DNA of 64,000 bases, taken from Rhizobium mongolense USDA 1844 (GTDB lineage Bacteria > Pseudomonadota > Alphaproteobacteria > Rhizobiales > Rhizobiaceae). The translations under genes and the position numbers were made by a program. Under the pieces are notes generated by a model, which saw only the letters and a program-made list of their open reading frames with translations, was not told the DNA's origin and did no database searches. The stretch spans positions 1-64,000 of the forward strand of contig NZ_ATTQ01000009.1 of the NCBI RefSeq assembly GCF_000419765.1. The letters are read 5' to 3'. How positions within the stretch are numbered: the first letter of the stretch is position 1; every line of letters starts with the position of its first letter. This document shows positions 19,209 through 28,637 of the stretch, in pieces.

Positions 19209-19999
19209 TCAGCTTTGGCGCAGATACCGAGGTGCCGGCTCACTGTTCATGAGGTCGTCAAGTAGCGCCTTGCGCTCGTGCTCATAACTCGCCCAGCGGC
19301 CGGTCTTTACCAGCGAGGGATGGTGATGGCCTCGCGACGGTCGAAACCTACCATCGCGGCATTGACGAGATCGGCAGCCGTCATCATTCCCGGTATTGCT
19401 TCAGGCGCGCAGGCGGGGAACGGCCAGACATCGGTACGCACCGCGCCGGTCAGAACGAGCTGAACATAAACGTTTTGATGCGTCAGTTCGGCCTGCATCG
19501 TGCGCGTCAGGGCGACAAGGAAGGCTTTGCTCGCGCCGTAGACACCCGTCGCAACTTCTGGCGCGAAGGCGATCGCGGATGCTACGTTTATGATGGCACC
19601 CTGACGTCGCCGGGCCATGCTATGTGCGGCCACTGCTGCGAGGCGTGCATATGCCTTAACGTTCATTCCGATCAGGCGGTCGAGGTTGAGCGCCTGGTCT
19701 TCCAGAAGCGGTTTGCCGGCTGGCAAGTCGAGATTGTTGACGACAAGGTCAAAGCCCTTCTCCTCCACGAACCTAGCCTCCACGTCTTGGAGGCCTTGGT
19801 CCGTCGAAAGGTCGACAGCAACAACCTCGACCGCCACATCGGTCTCAGCTTGCAAAATGCGTGTAAGGGCAATTGGCCGGTCAGGGTTATTTGCGAGCAA
19901 CACGAGATCATATCCGCGGCGTGCAAGGCGGTCGGCATATAGCAAGCCGATCGCGCAGGACGCGTAGGTGACGAGAGCCTTGGGGTGAGTTCGCGACAT
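19209..19999 (-). pseudogene. Frameshifted SDR, degenerate paralogue of the neighbouring SDR
   Basis: From the ATG at 19999 (GAAAGGACC upstream) 230 residues read as an SDR, but the cofactor motif is TYASCAIG instead of TGASxGIG and NNAG has become NNLD. The frame stops early after REAITIPRW. One frame over, the missing C-terminus continues (GRWASYEHERKALLDDLMNS, then PAPRYL) to a stop at 19209. A one-base deletion near 19310 explains this. The catalytic YGASK remains. Loss of the glycine motif suggests decay began before the frameshift. Confidence 0.75.
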
Positions 20000-20207
20000 G
20001 ACGTTTCGGTCCTTTCGCGACAGATGTAGTCCGTTACCCACCGTTTGGGACTTGCCGGATTCAAGAGGCAGCCTCTCGCATTCTTGCTCTACCGCCCCGG
20101 GTGGCCATGCTCGATTCTCGGCGCCGATCATCAACCAGATCGTGCCCACCCGGTTCGCTCAGTGCAAAGCGGTCATATCGAGGGTTTGAACCTTCATTGG
20201 AGAAAAC

Positions 20208-20429
20208 ATGAACACGCAATTGAAACGGAAGATCGCCTTCGCCCTGTCGATGGGCATCATCACAACCGGAATTATCTCCTTCGTCCTTCTTGCGCTCAAC
20301 CTCGGCTTCTCAAAGGGATTTATCCTGACATGGCTGCGCTCGTGGAGCATCGGGTATCTGATCGTCATTCCCGCCATCCTGTTGATCGGACCGCGACTTC
20401 AGGTGCACGTCGATCGACTGGTCCGATGA
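20208..20429 (+). CDS. DUF2798 small membrane protein
   Basis: A 73-residue protein with two predicted transmembrane helices (about residues 10-32 and 45-63), opening MNTQLKRKIAFALSMGIITT. The NLGFSKGF..WLRSW loop between helices is typical of DUF2798. A GGAGAAAAC ribosome binding site precedes the ATG. Function is unknown. It is divergent from the broken SDR. Confidence 0.8.
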   Translation: MNTQLKRKIAFALSMGIITTGIISFVLLALNLGFSKGFILTWLRSWSIGYLIVIPAILLIGPRLQVHVDRLVR

Positions 20430-20536
20430 TCCGGTCGAGGGGACAGGATCACCGCAACCGGTGTTCTGCCCCCACGTTGTCCTGTCCGCCTTGATCTGTG
20501 ATCTGCTTTCCATGGACGAGCGAAGGGAGTTTCTCC

Positions 20537-20617
20537 ATGGAGACTACGTTGGAGGTATTCATGACCGGGAAGAACGGGCGTGAGGTTCATCGGCAGTGGC
20601 CGGATGAGGTCAAAGTG
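20537..20617 (+). mobile_element. N-terminal fragment of an IS66-type accessory/transposase orfA
   Basis: About 27 residues from an ATG (TGKNGREVHRQWPDEVKVQ) resemble the conserved start of small IS66-family orfA proteins (RRVHRQWPDEVK pattern). The match breaks off abruptly at 20617, where an unrelated transposase tail begins in the same frame. Identified from memory of the family only. Confidence 0.55.
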
Positions 20618-20827
20618 CAAAGCCGCGAAAGCCAAGCGTCTTTCCGTTGTTGCCAATGCGGCTTGCGCGCCCATGCCGATCACAATGCTGCAAACAACAT
20701 CCTGCGTCGGAACACGGCGTCTATGATCGTGGAGGAAGGGCAGCTGCTCTCCGTTGAAGCGATGACTATCGGCGGAGCTTCGTGCCCCCTCGGAAATCCC
20801 CCGCTTGCAAGCAGGGGAAGATGTTAA
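20618..20827 (+). mobile_element. C-terminal fragment of a TnpB-type (IS200/IS605) protein
   Basis: The frame reads SRESQASFRCCQCGLRAHAD and then HNAANNILRRNTAS, the zinc-ribbon and RuvC-III end of TnpB, followed by a GNPP tail. The N-terminal three quarters, including most RuvC residues, are missing, so it cannot be active. It is fused in frame to an IS66-type N-terminus, a junction of two unrelated insertion sequences. It ends 12 bases from the stop of the isochorismatase-like gene. Confidence 0.7.
20799..20817 (+). repeat. Right-end hairpin of the TnpB element remnant
   Basis: CCCC, the self-complementary GCTTGCAAGC, one bulged A, then GGGG form a compact hairpin inside the last codons of the TnpB fragment. 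IS200/IS605-type elements carry such subterminal hairpins at their right end, and the guide RNA of TnpB comes from this region. Assignment to the element end is inference. Confidence 0.5.
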
Positions 20828-20838
20828 CCCCGCTCAAA

Positions 20839-21492
20839 TCAGCCTGCGTTGCTCGGCACCGGCGTGTTGAGCAGCTGCTGCTCCCACAGATAGGCGATGC
20901 CGCTGCCGCCGGCGTGCTGCTTGAGAACTTCCGTCAACTCTCCGGCGTGCTCCGGTCTGGCCCAGTCACGTTGCCACTCCGAGGCCACCGCCAACCAAGT
21001 CATCATGTTCGCGCCCGCGCGGATCATGCGCTGGATCGCGACCTCGTGGGCCTCAACCGAAGTGCCGCCCGACGCATCCGTTACCACCGTCACATCCCAG
21101 CCCTCGCCCAGCGCCTGGATCGTCGGCATCGCGACACAGATCTCGGTCCACAGGCCGGCAATGATCAGCTGCTTGCGGCCCGTCGCCTTGACCGCATCGA
21201 CGACCTTCCGGTCCTCCCAGGTGTTAATGAAGGTCCGGTCGATCACTTCCTGGCCGGGGAACACGTCAGTAATGTGCGGGAAGATCAGACCGCCTCGCGC
21301 CGCGATCACGCTGGTCAGGATGGTGGGGACGCCGAAGGCCTTGGCGGACTTCGCCAGTGCGGTCGTGTTGTTCACCACGGCCTGCGGGTCGTGACTGTTC
21401 AGATTGGCGAGCTGGTAGGGCTGATGGTCGATAAGAACGAGTACCGAATCTTCGGGACGAAGAAGCGAAGCAAGGCCATTACGAAAGGTCAT
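20839..21492 (-). CDS. Isochorismatase-like cysteine hydrolase (YcaC-type)
   Basis: A 217-residue isochorismatase-fold hydrolase. The triad aspartate is in VLVLIDHQ, and the nucleophilic cysteine in GLWTEICVAMPTIQ follows the usual position after the nonprolyl cis bond. VVTDASGGTS is also characteristic. Its length and motifs resemble YcaC-type enzymes, whose substrate is uncertain. The start at 21492 has AAAGGAT upstream. It is divergent from the LysR gene at 21645, its likely regulator. Confidence 0.88.
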   Translation of the reverse strand: MTFRNGLASLLRPEDSVLVLIDHQPYQLANLNSHDPQAVVNNTTALAKSAKAFGVPTILTSVIAARGGLIFPHITDVFPGQEVIDRTFINTWEDRKVVDAVKATGRKQLIIAGLWTEICVAMPTIQALGEGWDVTVVTDASGGTSVEAHEVAIQRMIRAGANMMTWLAVASEWQRDWARPEHAGELTEVLKQHAGGSGIAYLWEQQLLNTPVPSNAG

Positions 21493-21644
21493 TATTACAT
21501 CCTTTGCTGCCGTTGTGAGCGGCATTGGTTTTGCGGGAGACATGCGCCAGTGGCGACGTTGCCTGAAACCAGTATTGCCGTTCCTATTCGAGATGCGGTA
21601 GCGTCCTTTTATGGCAAGCTGTGTCGCGGAAAGGGGAACGCTAA

Positions 21645-22538
21645 ATGGACATCGAAGAGCTGCAGACCTTCGTAGAAGTGGCTGATGCTGGGGGAGTTTC
21701 GCCTGCTGCGCTCCGGCTCGGCGTCTCCAAGTCAATCGTCAGTCGACGGCTCTTCCGGCTTGAAGCCGAACTTGGTGTCCAGCTTCTTGCACGGACCACC
21801 CGGGGCGCCGCTCTCACGGAAGCAGGGGCCACCTTCCGAGATTATGCAGCTAGAGTCTGCGCCGAGATCGACGTGGCGAGGGAAACGATCCTACCCGCCG
21901 GTGACCTTCGCGGCCGCTTGCGAGTTGCCGTGCCGCTTTCTTTCGGCCCGACCCACTTCGCTCCCATCCTCGCGGAAATGGCGCGCCGCCACCCCCAGCT
22001 CCAAATCCACACGTGCTACAGTGATCGCTTCGTCGATCTCATCACAGAGGGCTATGATTGTGCGATACGGGTTGGCTATCTTCAGGACTCCAACTTGATC
22101 GCAAGACGCGTCGGACCAATCCATGGGAAGTTCGTCGCGAGCCCGGACTACATCAAGGCGCATGGGTCGCCCGAGACGCCGGAGGAACTCGTCGCTCATG
22201 AGGCTCTCATGCAGGGCACCGAAGCCTGGCAACTCATGGATGGCGACAAGATCATCACGGTTCGTCCGCAGGGGCGCTTCAAGGCCGACAACGGCACAGC
22301 TCTAGTCGCCGCCGCAACAGCAGGACTCGGGATCGCCTATCTCCCCGACGGCCTCACCGATGAATATGTAGCCTCCGGAGCGCTCGTGCCGGTCATGACA
22401 AATTATCCCCCACCTCCGGCGGGTGCATATGTCATCCGCCCGCCAGGCCAGCATCCCGCACGGAAGATACGAGTCCTCACCGAATTGCTGATTGAGTATT
22501 GCGAACCAGCTCCCCACCTCGCGGGTGTCGATCGCTAA
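21645..22538 (+). CDS. LysR-family transcriptional regulator
   Basis: A 297-residue LysR protein with the HTH at residues 1-60 (SPAALRLGVSKSIVSRRLFR) and a C-terminal effector-binding domain. A GGAAAGGGGAA site precedes the ATG. The divergent isochorismatase-like gene starts 152 bases away and is the probable target. Confidence 0.92.
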   Translation: MDIEELQTFVEVADAGGVSPAALRLGVSKSIVSRRLFRLEAELGVQLLARTTRGAALTEAGATFRDYAARVCAEIDVARETILPAGDLRGRLRVAVPLSFGPTHFAPILAEMARRHPQLQIHTCYSDRFVDLITEGYDCAIRVGYLQDSNLIARRVGPIHGKFVASPDYIKAHGSPETPEELVAHEALMQGTEAWQLMDGDKIITVRPQGRFKADNGTALVAAATAGLGIAYLPDGLTDEYVASGALVPVMTNYPPPPAGAYVIRPPGQHPARKIRVLTELLIEYCEPAPHLAGVDR

Positions 22539-23148
22539 AGCACGAACGGCGCGAAGCCCCGGCCGGTCTCACCGGTGCCAGGGTGCGAGGGTGACCACTT
22601 TTGGCGCACGGTTGCCATTTTGCTCGGCGGTCGATGGCATTTGATACCGAGGAGCGGAATTATCCGAGCAATGTGCGAGGAGCACATCGCTTACGGATCA
22701 CCGACATGACAATGGTATCTTTGAGAAAACTCATTACGGGCGCTGCGGCTCTTCCATCGCGCCGGGATACGCTCAAGATCATCCCAAACAGGATCAGGGC
22801 GCGGATATCGGTTTCTTCGAAATCGAAAACGATATCACGCTGAGATGCTATATGTACGAGAGCCTTCAGAAGCTGAAGGTGAAGGGGTCTGCCGACCAGG
22901 CCCGTGCCCAGCTGAACAAAACTCGCGCGGATGTCCTGGAAAACGCCTTTCGGAGAGGACCGGTTAGGCAAGCTCAATTCGAGGTTTCCCGGGAGTTCAA
23001 ACAAGACATGTCCCGCGGATGGTCTGGGGTGAGAAAAACCATTATATCAAGAAAGAAACGGGAATCGAGCTTGCCGAAAGGGTCTCGCTCCTTCCCGGCG
23101 TCGGGCACTACTCAAGACCCGGAGCGGACAATCGACGAGGTCCGCGCG
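22539..23148. other. 610-bp stretch with decayed coding sequence, including an alpha/beta-hydrolase-like tail
   Basis: No intact gene is supported. At 23019-23090 one plus-strand frame reads MVWGEKNHYIKKETGIELAE and then LPGVGHY, like the C-terminal acid and catalytic histidine region of alpha/beta hydrolases. The final residues (PERTIDEVRASLR) lie in another frame and end at 23160, so that gene is truncated and frameshifted. The first 400 bases have no recognisable content. Confidence 0.4.
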
Positions 23149-24066
23149 TCATTGCGGTGAGTGCGCAATGCCACCATAGTTGGTGCACGTCGCGCGGAAC
23201 CGTGGCAAAGCCCAGTCGATGAACGTGCGCACCTTCACGGCAAGAAGCCCTTGGCGCGAATAGACGATATGGATCGGCCTCGGTTCGCTGCCGTAGCCTT
23301 TCAGGATCGGCACAAGCGCGCCAGAGGATAATTCGTCGGGAACCTGGTAGTCGAAGAGGCGGGCGATCCCGACTCCGCTTAACGCCGCGGCAACACAGTT
23401 GGCCGCGGTGTTGACCTCGATGCGGCTTCGCGGCACCGCTTCGATTGGCTCGCCCTCGACTTCGAATCCCCAGAGGAATGATCGGTTGTTGAACATGATG
23501 CCCTCATGGTTCGGCAAATCGGTGGGATGTTGAGGAACGCCATGCCGCTCCAGATAGGCTGGGCTGGCACATGTCAGCAGGCGAAATTCGCCGGCCTTGA
23601 CCGCATAGAGGGAACTGTCGGCGAGTTCGCCAAGCCGAATAGCAACGTCCACCTGCTCATTCACAAGATGAACTGAACGGTCGAGCGACAGGAGGTTCAA
23701 CGTCACCTCCGGGTGCTCTTTCATGAAGTCCAGCGCAATAGGCAACACGTACCGACTTCCGAACTCCACTGGCATTGTGATCGTGAGCATTCCACGCGGC
23801 GTTTGATATTCGCCGGAGGCTCGGCGTTCAACCTCTTCGAGGTCTGCCATAATCTTACGTGCGGCTTCGACATAGTCGCGCCCGGCGTCGGTAAGCTGCA
23901 GATTGCGACTTGTTCGGATGATGAGACTTGCGCCGAGGTGCCGTTCAAGATCGGCGACCTTGCGGCTGACGCTGGGCAGGGGAGCATTCAGCTTTCGGCT
24001 GCCAGCCGACAAGCTGCCGGCGTCGACGACCGCAAGCAGTACCCGCATCGCATCAAATCGATCCAT
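23149..24066 (-). CDS. LysR-family transcriptional regulator
   Basis: A 305-residue LysR protein of the CrgA/DsdC-like group: MDRFDAMRVLLAVVDAGSLS opens the HTH and PSVSRKVADLERHLGA is the recognition region. The effector domain spans about residues 90-295. The start at 24066 matches the family better than the frame opening at 24111. Its former target may have been the hydrolase-like remnant beside it. Confidence 0.9.
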   Translation of the reverse strand: MDRFDAMRVLLAVVDAGSLSAGSRKLNAPLPSVSRKVADLERHLGASLIIRTSRNLQLTDAGRDYVEAARKIMADLEEVERRASGEYQTPRGMLTITMPVEFGSRYVLPIALDFMKEHPEVTLNLLSLDRSVHLVNEQVDVAIRLGELADSSLYAVKAGEFRLLTCASPAYLERHGVPQHPTDLPNHEGIMFNNRSFLWGFEVEGEPIEAVPRSRIEVNTAANCVAAALSGVGIARLFDYQVPDELSSGALVPILKGYGSEPRPIHIVYSRQGLLAVKVRTFIDWALPRFRATCTNYGGIAHSPQ

Positions 24067-24246
24067 GGGCCCCAACGACTGGAATGACCGTTCAAAGGTA
24101 GCCGAAATCACGTCCGGTGCCTAGATGGCGGCCTCGGCGGCAATCGTTGCCGCGGCAATTGTACCGGACTGGCTCAGGCAGGTCATTTATACGCTCTGGG
24201 GCCGACCGGTCTTGGCGTGAAATTTGACATTCGCATGATTGGCCGA

Positions 24247-25290
24247 TCACAATGTCGCCAGGACTGCGTTCGATAACCGACTGCCGTAATTCGCACGCGT
24301 GCTCACCTTCTTTTCCAGCGCTTCGATCACCACGGAGGAGAAATCCACGCCGTAGAGCCGGTCAATGTTTTGGAGTCCTCCCGGCGTGAACACGTTGATC
24401 TCCAAGATCTTAGAGCCAATGATATCGAGACCGACCAAGAACATGCCATCGGCGACGAGCTTCGGTCTTACGATTTCGGCCACCTCAAGGATTTCTGGCG
24501 TGATCTTGACTGCGGTCGCAGTTCCAGCCGCGCTGATGTTGGAGCGGACCTCGCCCTTTGCCGGGACCCTGCGAAATGCCGCATAAGAACCATCCTTTTC
24601 CAGCGGCCTGCCGTTCATGAGAAACAATCGAATATCGCCTTCGACGGCATCGGGAAGATAGCCCTGGGCGATCAGGTATCCCTCGCCGCTGACTGCTTCG
24701 AATATCTGATTAAGATTGGATTCCTTGCTTGATTTGATCTTGAACACGTGCCGGCCGCCCGATCCTTGAAGCGGCTTGAGGACGACGCCACGCTTCTGGC
24801 TGTCGATGAAGGCCCTGATCTCGTCCAGGCTCTTGGAAATAAGAGTAGTCGGCCGTATGACCTCGGGGAAGTCTTGAAAATAGAGCTTGTTCTGCGCCTT
24901 CGCCAAGGCGTCGGGATCATTGACGACGATCACGCCGCGCTCGACCGCAAGGCGTCCGAACATTGCCCCGACATGCGCTGCCCAAGGCCGTTCATCGGCG
25001 TCCAGGGATGGGTCGTTGCGCAAGAAGAGAACATCGACATCCACCACGTCAATCGTTTCGGTCGAGGTTTTCGCATTAAGGTCCGCGATGAATGCTTCGG
25101 CGTTCTTGGGTTTGCCAACACCCGGAATGATCGCCCGCATGGAGAGACTGTCATCCGGTCGAAGCACAAAACCATCGGGCGTGACGTAGCAGATATCATG
25201 GCCACGGGCCATTGCCGCAATCGCCAGAGAGGTCGTCGTATAGTACGGAGCCTCGCCCTCGATGGAGTTCACGAAGAACACAATGCGCAT
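24247..25290 (-). CDS. GshB-like ATP-grasp ligase in a three-gene cassette
   Basis: A 347-residue protein resembling prokaryotic glutathione synthetase. The N-terminal preATP-grasp domain covers about residues 1-125 (MRIVFFVNSIEG, SLAIAAMARGHDICYVTPD). The ATP-grasp domain carries VVLKPLQGSGGRHVF and the magnesium-binding end SKILEINVFTPGGLQN. ATP-grasp enzymes form carboxylate-amine or peptide bonds. Its ATG directly follows the TAG of the QEGLA gene, so the genes are cotranscribed. The partners suggest a glutamyl- or peptide-type product, not ordinary glutathione synthesis; this is inference. Confidence 0.85.
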   Translation of the reverse strand: MRIVFFVNSIEGEAPYYTTTSLAIAAMARGHDICYVTPDGFVLRPDDSLSMRAIIPGVGKPKNAEAFIADLNAKTSTETIDVVDVDVLFLRNDPSLDADERPWAAHVGAMFGRLAVERGVIVVNDPDALAKAQNKLYFQDFPEVIRPTTLISKSLDEIRAFIDSQKRGVVLKPLQGSGGRHVFKIKSSKESNLNQIFEAVSGEGYLIAQGYLPDAVEGDIRLFLMNGRPLEKDGSYAAFRRVPAKGEVRSNISAAGTATAVKITPEILEVAEIVRPKLVADGMFLVGLDIIGSKILEINVFTPGGLQNIDRLYGVDFSSVVIEALEKKVSTRANYGSRLSNAVLATL

Positions 25291-27177
25291 CTAGCTTTCC
25301 TTTGATTGGACCATGTCGATAGGCCGCATTCCCTGTCTGGCCCTGTCGAGCCTTTCGCGCCCTTCACCGGTGGCGAGAAACAGTGGATAGACAGACGGTT
25401 GCTTCAGCAACCCGCGTGCTGCAAGCTCCTCCATGACGCCAAAATGAGAAGAGGCGATCTTTCCCATCCAGAAGGGTTCAAGCGCACCGCCGCGCTTGAG
25501 GTGATCCAGGAGCTCAAGCAGTCCTCTCAGGTAGATCGCATCTTTGGCGAGACCGCCGCCTCGGTAAACTCGCAGCGCAAGATTGAACGCCCCGAAGTGG
25601 GTGAATTTGTAATCCTGGACCAGACGATAGAACGTATGTTCAAAGGGCACGCCCGCAAGCATGTCGGCGCATGCGACGACGCGGGCAGCAATCAACTTCA
25701 GCCGTTCCACGGTCATACCGCCCGAGAGGTATTCGGCGAAAACCGCAAGGCCTTCCTGCATCCCTTCATAGCCAGAAAGGCCAGAGCGAAAGAGCCGCAG
25801 GCCTTGCGACGATCCGTTGAAGTAAGTGAGCAGGTGGACGCCGATCTCATGGGAAAGAAGTGGCTCCACGCGCCGTCGATCCATATTGGTCGTCTTTGAT
25901 ATCAGGAGGCGATGATTGGTCACCATCAACCCTGATGGAAGATCATCGCGAAGCTCGATATCGACTTTGAAGTCCGGCCACGCCCGCCGATACACAGCGA
26001 TCATCGCCTGCGCCCGTCGCGAAACATAGTTGGCGTCCGCATTCGGCGCCTCGGAAACCCGGTCGTCAAAATCAGCCGGGCCGCCGTTCGAAAGCGTGCC
26101 GAGAATGCTTTCGGCTTCGGCAAGGAGAGACGGTTCGACAGGCCCGTATAGCGCTCTTCCGAACTCAATGAAGCCGGCTGCCTGGCGCGACGCGATCAAG
26201 GAAAGCTGCAAATCCACTTCGCGCTGCTTTTCCCGATAGAGATCGTAGAGAACCGGGTCTTCCATATGATCAAAGGAAACCGAAAAGAGGTGCTGCTTTG
26301 CGCTTTCGACCTGGATGGTCAAAGGGCGGTACAGGAAGGAGGGTTCGCCTTTGAAACTGTTCGACTTGAACTGTTGAAACGCCTGCTGAGCGTTGATGGG
26401 GGTAACCGCAAGGAGCACGTCAAAGGCCGACGCAATTTCATCGATGCCCCGGTCAACACGGCTCACGGCATCAACAAAGGCGCGTCGACCCAAGGATCGA
26501 TGCGATGTCAGTTTCAGGATGCCACGAGAGCTTATGAATGCGGCACATGCCCGTAGCCCGGCATCGAACAGGGTTGCGATCAGCTGATCTCGAAGCTCTG
26601 GGTATATCTCTGCCGACTCGGGGGCGCGGTAAATCGGAGCAAACTCGGCCGATAGGACGGCGCAATCGGGTAAAACAGAAATTTCCTCGTCGATCACCGA
26701 TGGCGGAGCGCCTCGTTCCTCGACCCTTGGCGTGCGAAACCGAGCCTCGCTCGCCATGACCGCCTGCGAGAATGTCTCCTTGGCTACAACGGCATTCTCG
26801 GTTGACCAGACCGAAACCTCGAATGGCGGCAGATAGGGCGCGTCATCGGTAAGGAACTTGTCGCGTCCGAGCTCTCCGCTTCTGATGACCAGGAATGATC
26901 CGAACCGTTCGACCGCGATGGCGCTAAGAGCCTGGATGACAGGCATGACCTGCTTTGGGGTCGATGTGAGAAGATACGAAGCGTTTGACTGTGTTACAGA
27001 CCGGGCAACCTCTTCGGTCTTGCGGGTCTCAACGTAAATGAAGAGGAAGGGCAGCAGTCGATCAATATGAAGTCGTCCGCCTTCCGGCAGATCCTTGCGG
27101 ATCGGCTTATCATCACGCAGACACTGTGTGACCTCCTCCAGCCAACTCTCCTGAACTGCCGACGTCTGGCGCATCAT
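25291..27177 (-). CDS. QEGLA-motif (DUF1704) putative zinc metallopeptidase
   Basis: A 628-residue protein often labelled flavohemoglobin expression-modulating QEGLA motif protein. It contains the HEIGVH zinc-binding helix (about residue 443) and the GYEGMQEGLAVFAEY motif about 30 residues later. This DUF1704 domain is related to the eukaryotic MATCAP tyrosine carboxypeptidases, so peptidase activity is plausible. The N-terminal half (to about residue 330) is specific to the bacterial family. Its start overlaps the stop of the upstream N-formylglutamate amidohydrolase-like gene (ATGATGA), and the ATP-grasp gene follows at once. Confidence 0.85.
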   Translation of the reverse strand: MMRQTSAVQESWLEEVTQCLRDDKPIRKDLPEGGRLHIDRLLPFLFIYVETRKTEEVARSVTQSNASYLLTSTPKQVMPVIQALSAIAVERFGSFLVIRSGELGRDKFLTDDAPYLPPFEVSVWSTENAVVAKETFSQAVMASEARFRTPRVEERGAPPSVIDEEISVLPDCAVLSAEFAPIYRAPESAEIYPELRDQLIATLFDAGLRACAAFISSRGILKLTSHRSLGRRAFVDAVSRVDRGIDEIASAFDVLLAVTPINAQQAFQQFKSNSFKGEPSFLYRPLTIQVESAKQHLFSVSFDHMEDPVLYDLYREKQREVDLQLSLIASRQAAGFIEFGRALYGPVEPSLLAEAESILGTLSNGGPADFDDRVSEAPNADANYVSRRAQAMIAVYRRAWPDFKVDIELRDDLPSGLMVTNHRLLISKTTNMDRRRVEPLLSHEIGVHLLTYFNGSSQGLRLFRSGLSGYEGMQEGLAVFAEYLSGGMTVERLKLIAARVVACADMLAGVPFEHTFYRLVQDYKFTHFGAFNLALRVYRGGGLAKDAIYLRGLLELLDHLKRGGALEPFWMGKIASSHFGVMEELAARGLLKQPSVYPLFLATGEGRERLDRARQGMRPIDMVQSKES

Positions 27178-28064
27178 CGAGGCTGCCCCACAATGCGTTC
27201 CAGAAGTGGAACCGCTGCCGTTACCGCGTCGCGAAGCTTGCCGAGGACGGCGTTGTCCGGCTGCCCTGTCCACTCATCCATGAATATCTTCTTGAACTCG
27301 ATGGCGATGGCACATCCCGTCTTGGGGAACTGCTCGTGGATAAACCGGGTTTGCTCTCCCTTGCCCTGGAAGGCGATATTCTCGCTCACAGCCAGCGGCT
27401 TGTCTCCGATCTTGAAGGCTCGGAAATGCTCCATCAACGGATCAACGACATGCGCCCAGCGATCGCGGTCCATCGAGAAGGTACCGATGTTGATATCTGG
27501 GGCTTGCTCGGGATCGGTCCGGATGTCGGGACCGGCGCGGCGATGGTTATAGCTGTGGACATCGAGAAGGACGAACTCACCGTGGTTTCGCTCGATACCC
27601 TTTAGAAAGAAGCCAAGCATCTCATAATAGTCATCGTGAACCGCCAGGGAGGCCAAGTGTTCGGAGGCGGGAAGGCCATTTTTCCAGACGGTTAGCCCCC
27701 AAGCCTGCTCAGGACGGAAATAAACCGCCTGTTCGCGACTCCGGTTGAGATCGATCTCGAACCGAGAACGATGAAAGACCACCTGGTTCGGCACGCCACT
27801 GATCAGGGAGGCTGTGAAGGGGTCTTCCTCACGAAGACGCTCGGATTCGCTCAAAGCACAAAGCGGCAGCAAGTCCTGCCGCATAAGCCGACCGTCATGG
27901 ATTGCCGTGGCGATGACCGGAGATTGGCCTCTCCTGACGCTCCATAAAGAACCGGTGTCGGAACACACGCTGTTTGGAACCTCGATCTGGTTTGTCAGTG
28001 ATCGACCTTTCTGAACCAAGCCCTGCCTAAAGTTGTCGGGACTGCTTTTCCGCCAGCCGGACAC
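27174..28064 (-). CDS. N-formylglutamate amidohydrolase-like protein
   Basis: A 296-residue protein of the N-formylglutamate amidohydrolase (FGase) family: FHRSRFEIDLNRSRE, LLDVHSYNHRR and the C-terminal AIEFKKIFMDEW are conserved. The family hydrolyses N-formylglutamate in histidine breakdown, but no hut gene is nearby. Here it is the first gene of a coupled trio with a DUF1704 peptidase-like protein and an ATP-grasp ligase, so it probably acts on a glutamyl- or acyl-peptide. The GTG start has AGGAG 8 bases upstream. Confidence 0.85.
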   Translation of the reverse strand: MSGWRKSSPDNFRQGLVQKGRSLTNQIEVPNSVCSDTGSLWSVRRGQSPVIATAIHDGRLMRQDLLPLCALSESERLREEDPFTASLISGVPNQVVFHRSRFEIDLNRSREQAVYFRPEQAWGLTVWKNGLPASEHLASLAVHDDYYEMLGFFLKGIERNHGEFVLLDVHSYNHRRAGPDIRTDPEQAPDINIGTFSMDRDRWAHVVDPLMEHFRAFKIGDKPLAVSENIAFQGKGEQTRFIHEQFPKTGCAIAIEFKKIFMDEWTGQPDNAVLGKLRDAVTAAVPLLERIVGQPR

Positions 28065-28637
28065 GCCGGCGCTCCTTCGTTGCCTCTGCCTTTTCGCGAT
28101 CTCAAAGAGAGTGGATCACAATCACGACCAACGATGGCGGGACGATCCTTCAATGGAGGGACGACCGGTCGATGGTTGCAGGAGATTTCCGGACGCATAT
28201 TATCTACCGATTGCAGGGCTCTCGCCTCTTAGAGAAGAAGGTAGATCGGCGTTCACCTTGATCAAGGTGGAGGCATCGAGGCATTTGCAGGCCGGGCACG
28301 AACACTTCGACGGGCGGGCATTGATGTCGAGGTTACAAAGCCTGCCTGACCACCGACGGAATGATCATCCTGAAAACTTGAGTTTCGCCGCCTTGGCTGC
28401 GAAATTTATAAAACAGCCAAGCCCGGTCAGGTTTTGATGTGAGGAGATGCGTTTTGGGCCGGCTCAGGAGCTGGATGGACAGCGCATGTTGAGCGAGGGC
28501 GCATTGGCTATGCGCCCCGGCAGGTGGAATATGCTCGCTATCCCATCGTCGGTAGTTGCTCCGGCACGCGGGCACCGCATTCGGCCGTCACTGATCTTAG
28601 CGGTCATTTGGCGCTGGTGTCGGAAAAAGGAGGAAGA
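28065..28637. other. 573-bp stretch without a supportable gene
   Basis: It lies between the divergent FGase-like gene and the VOC remnant and should hold both promoters. Open frames on both strands lack recognisable domains or ribosome binding sites. Confidence 0.4.
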
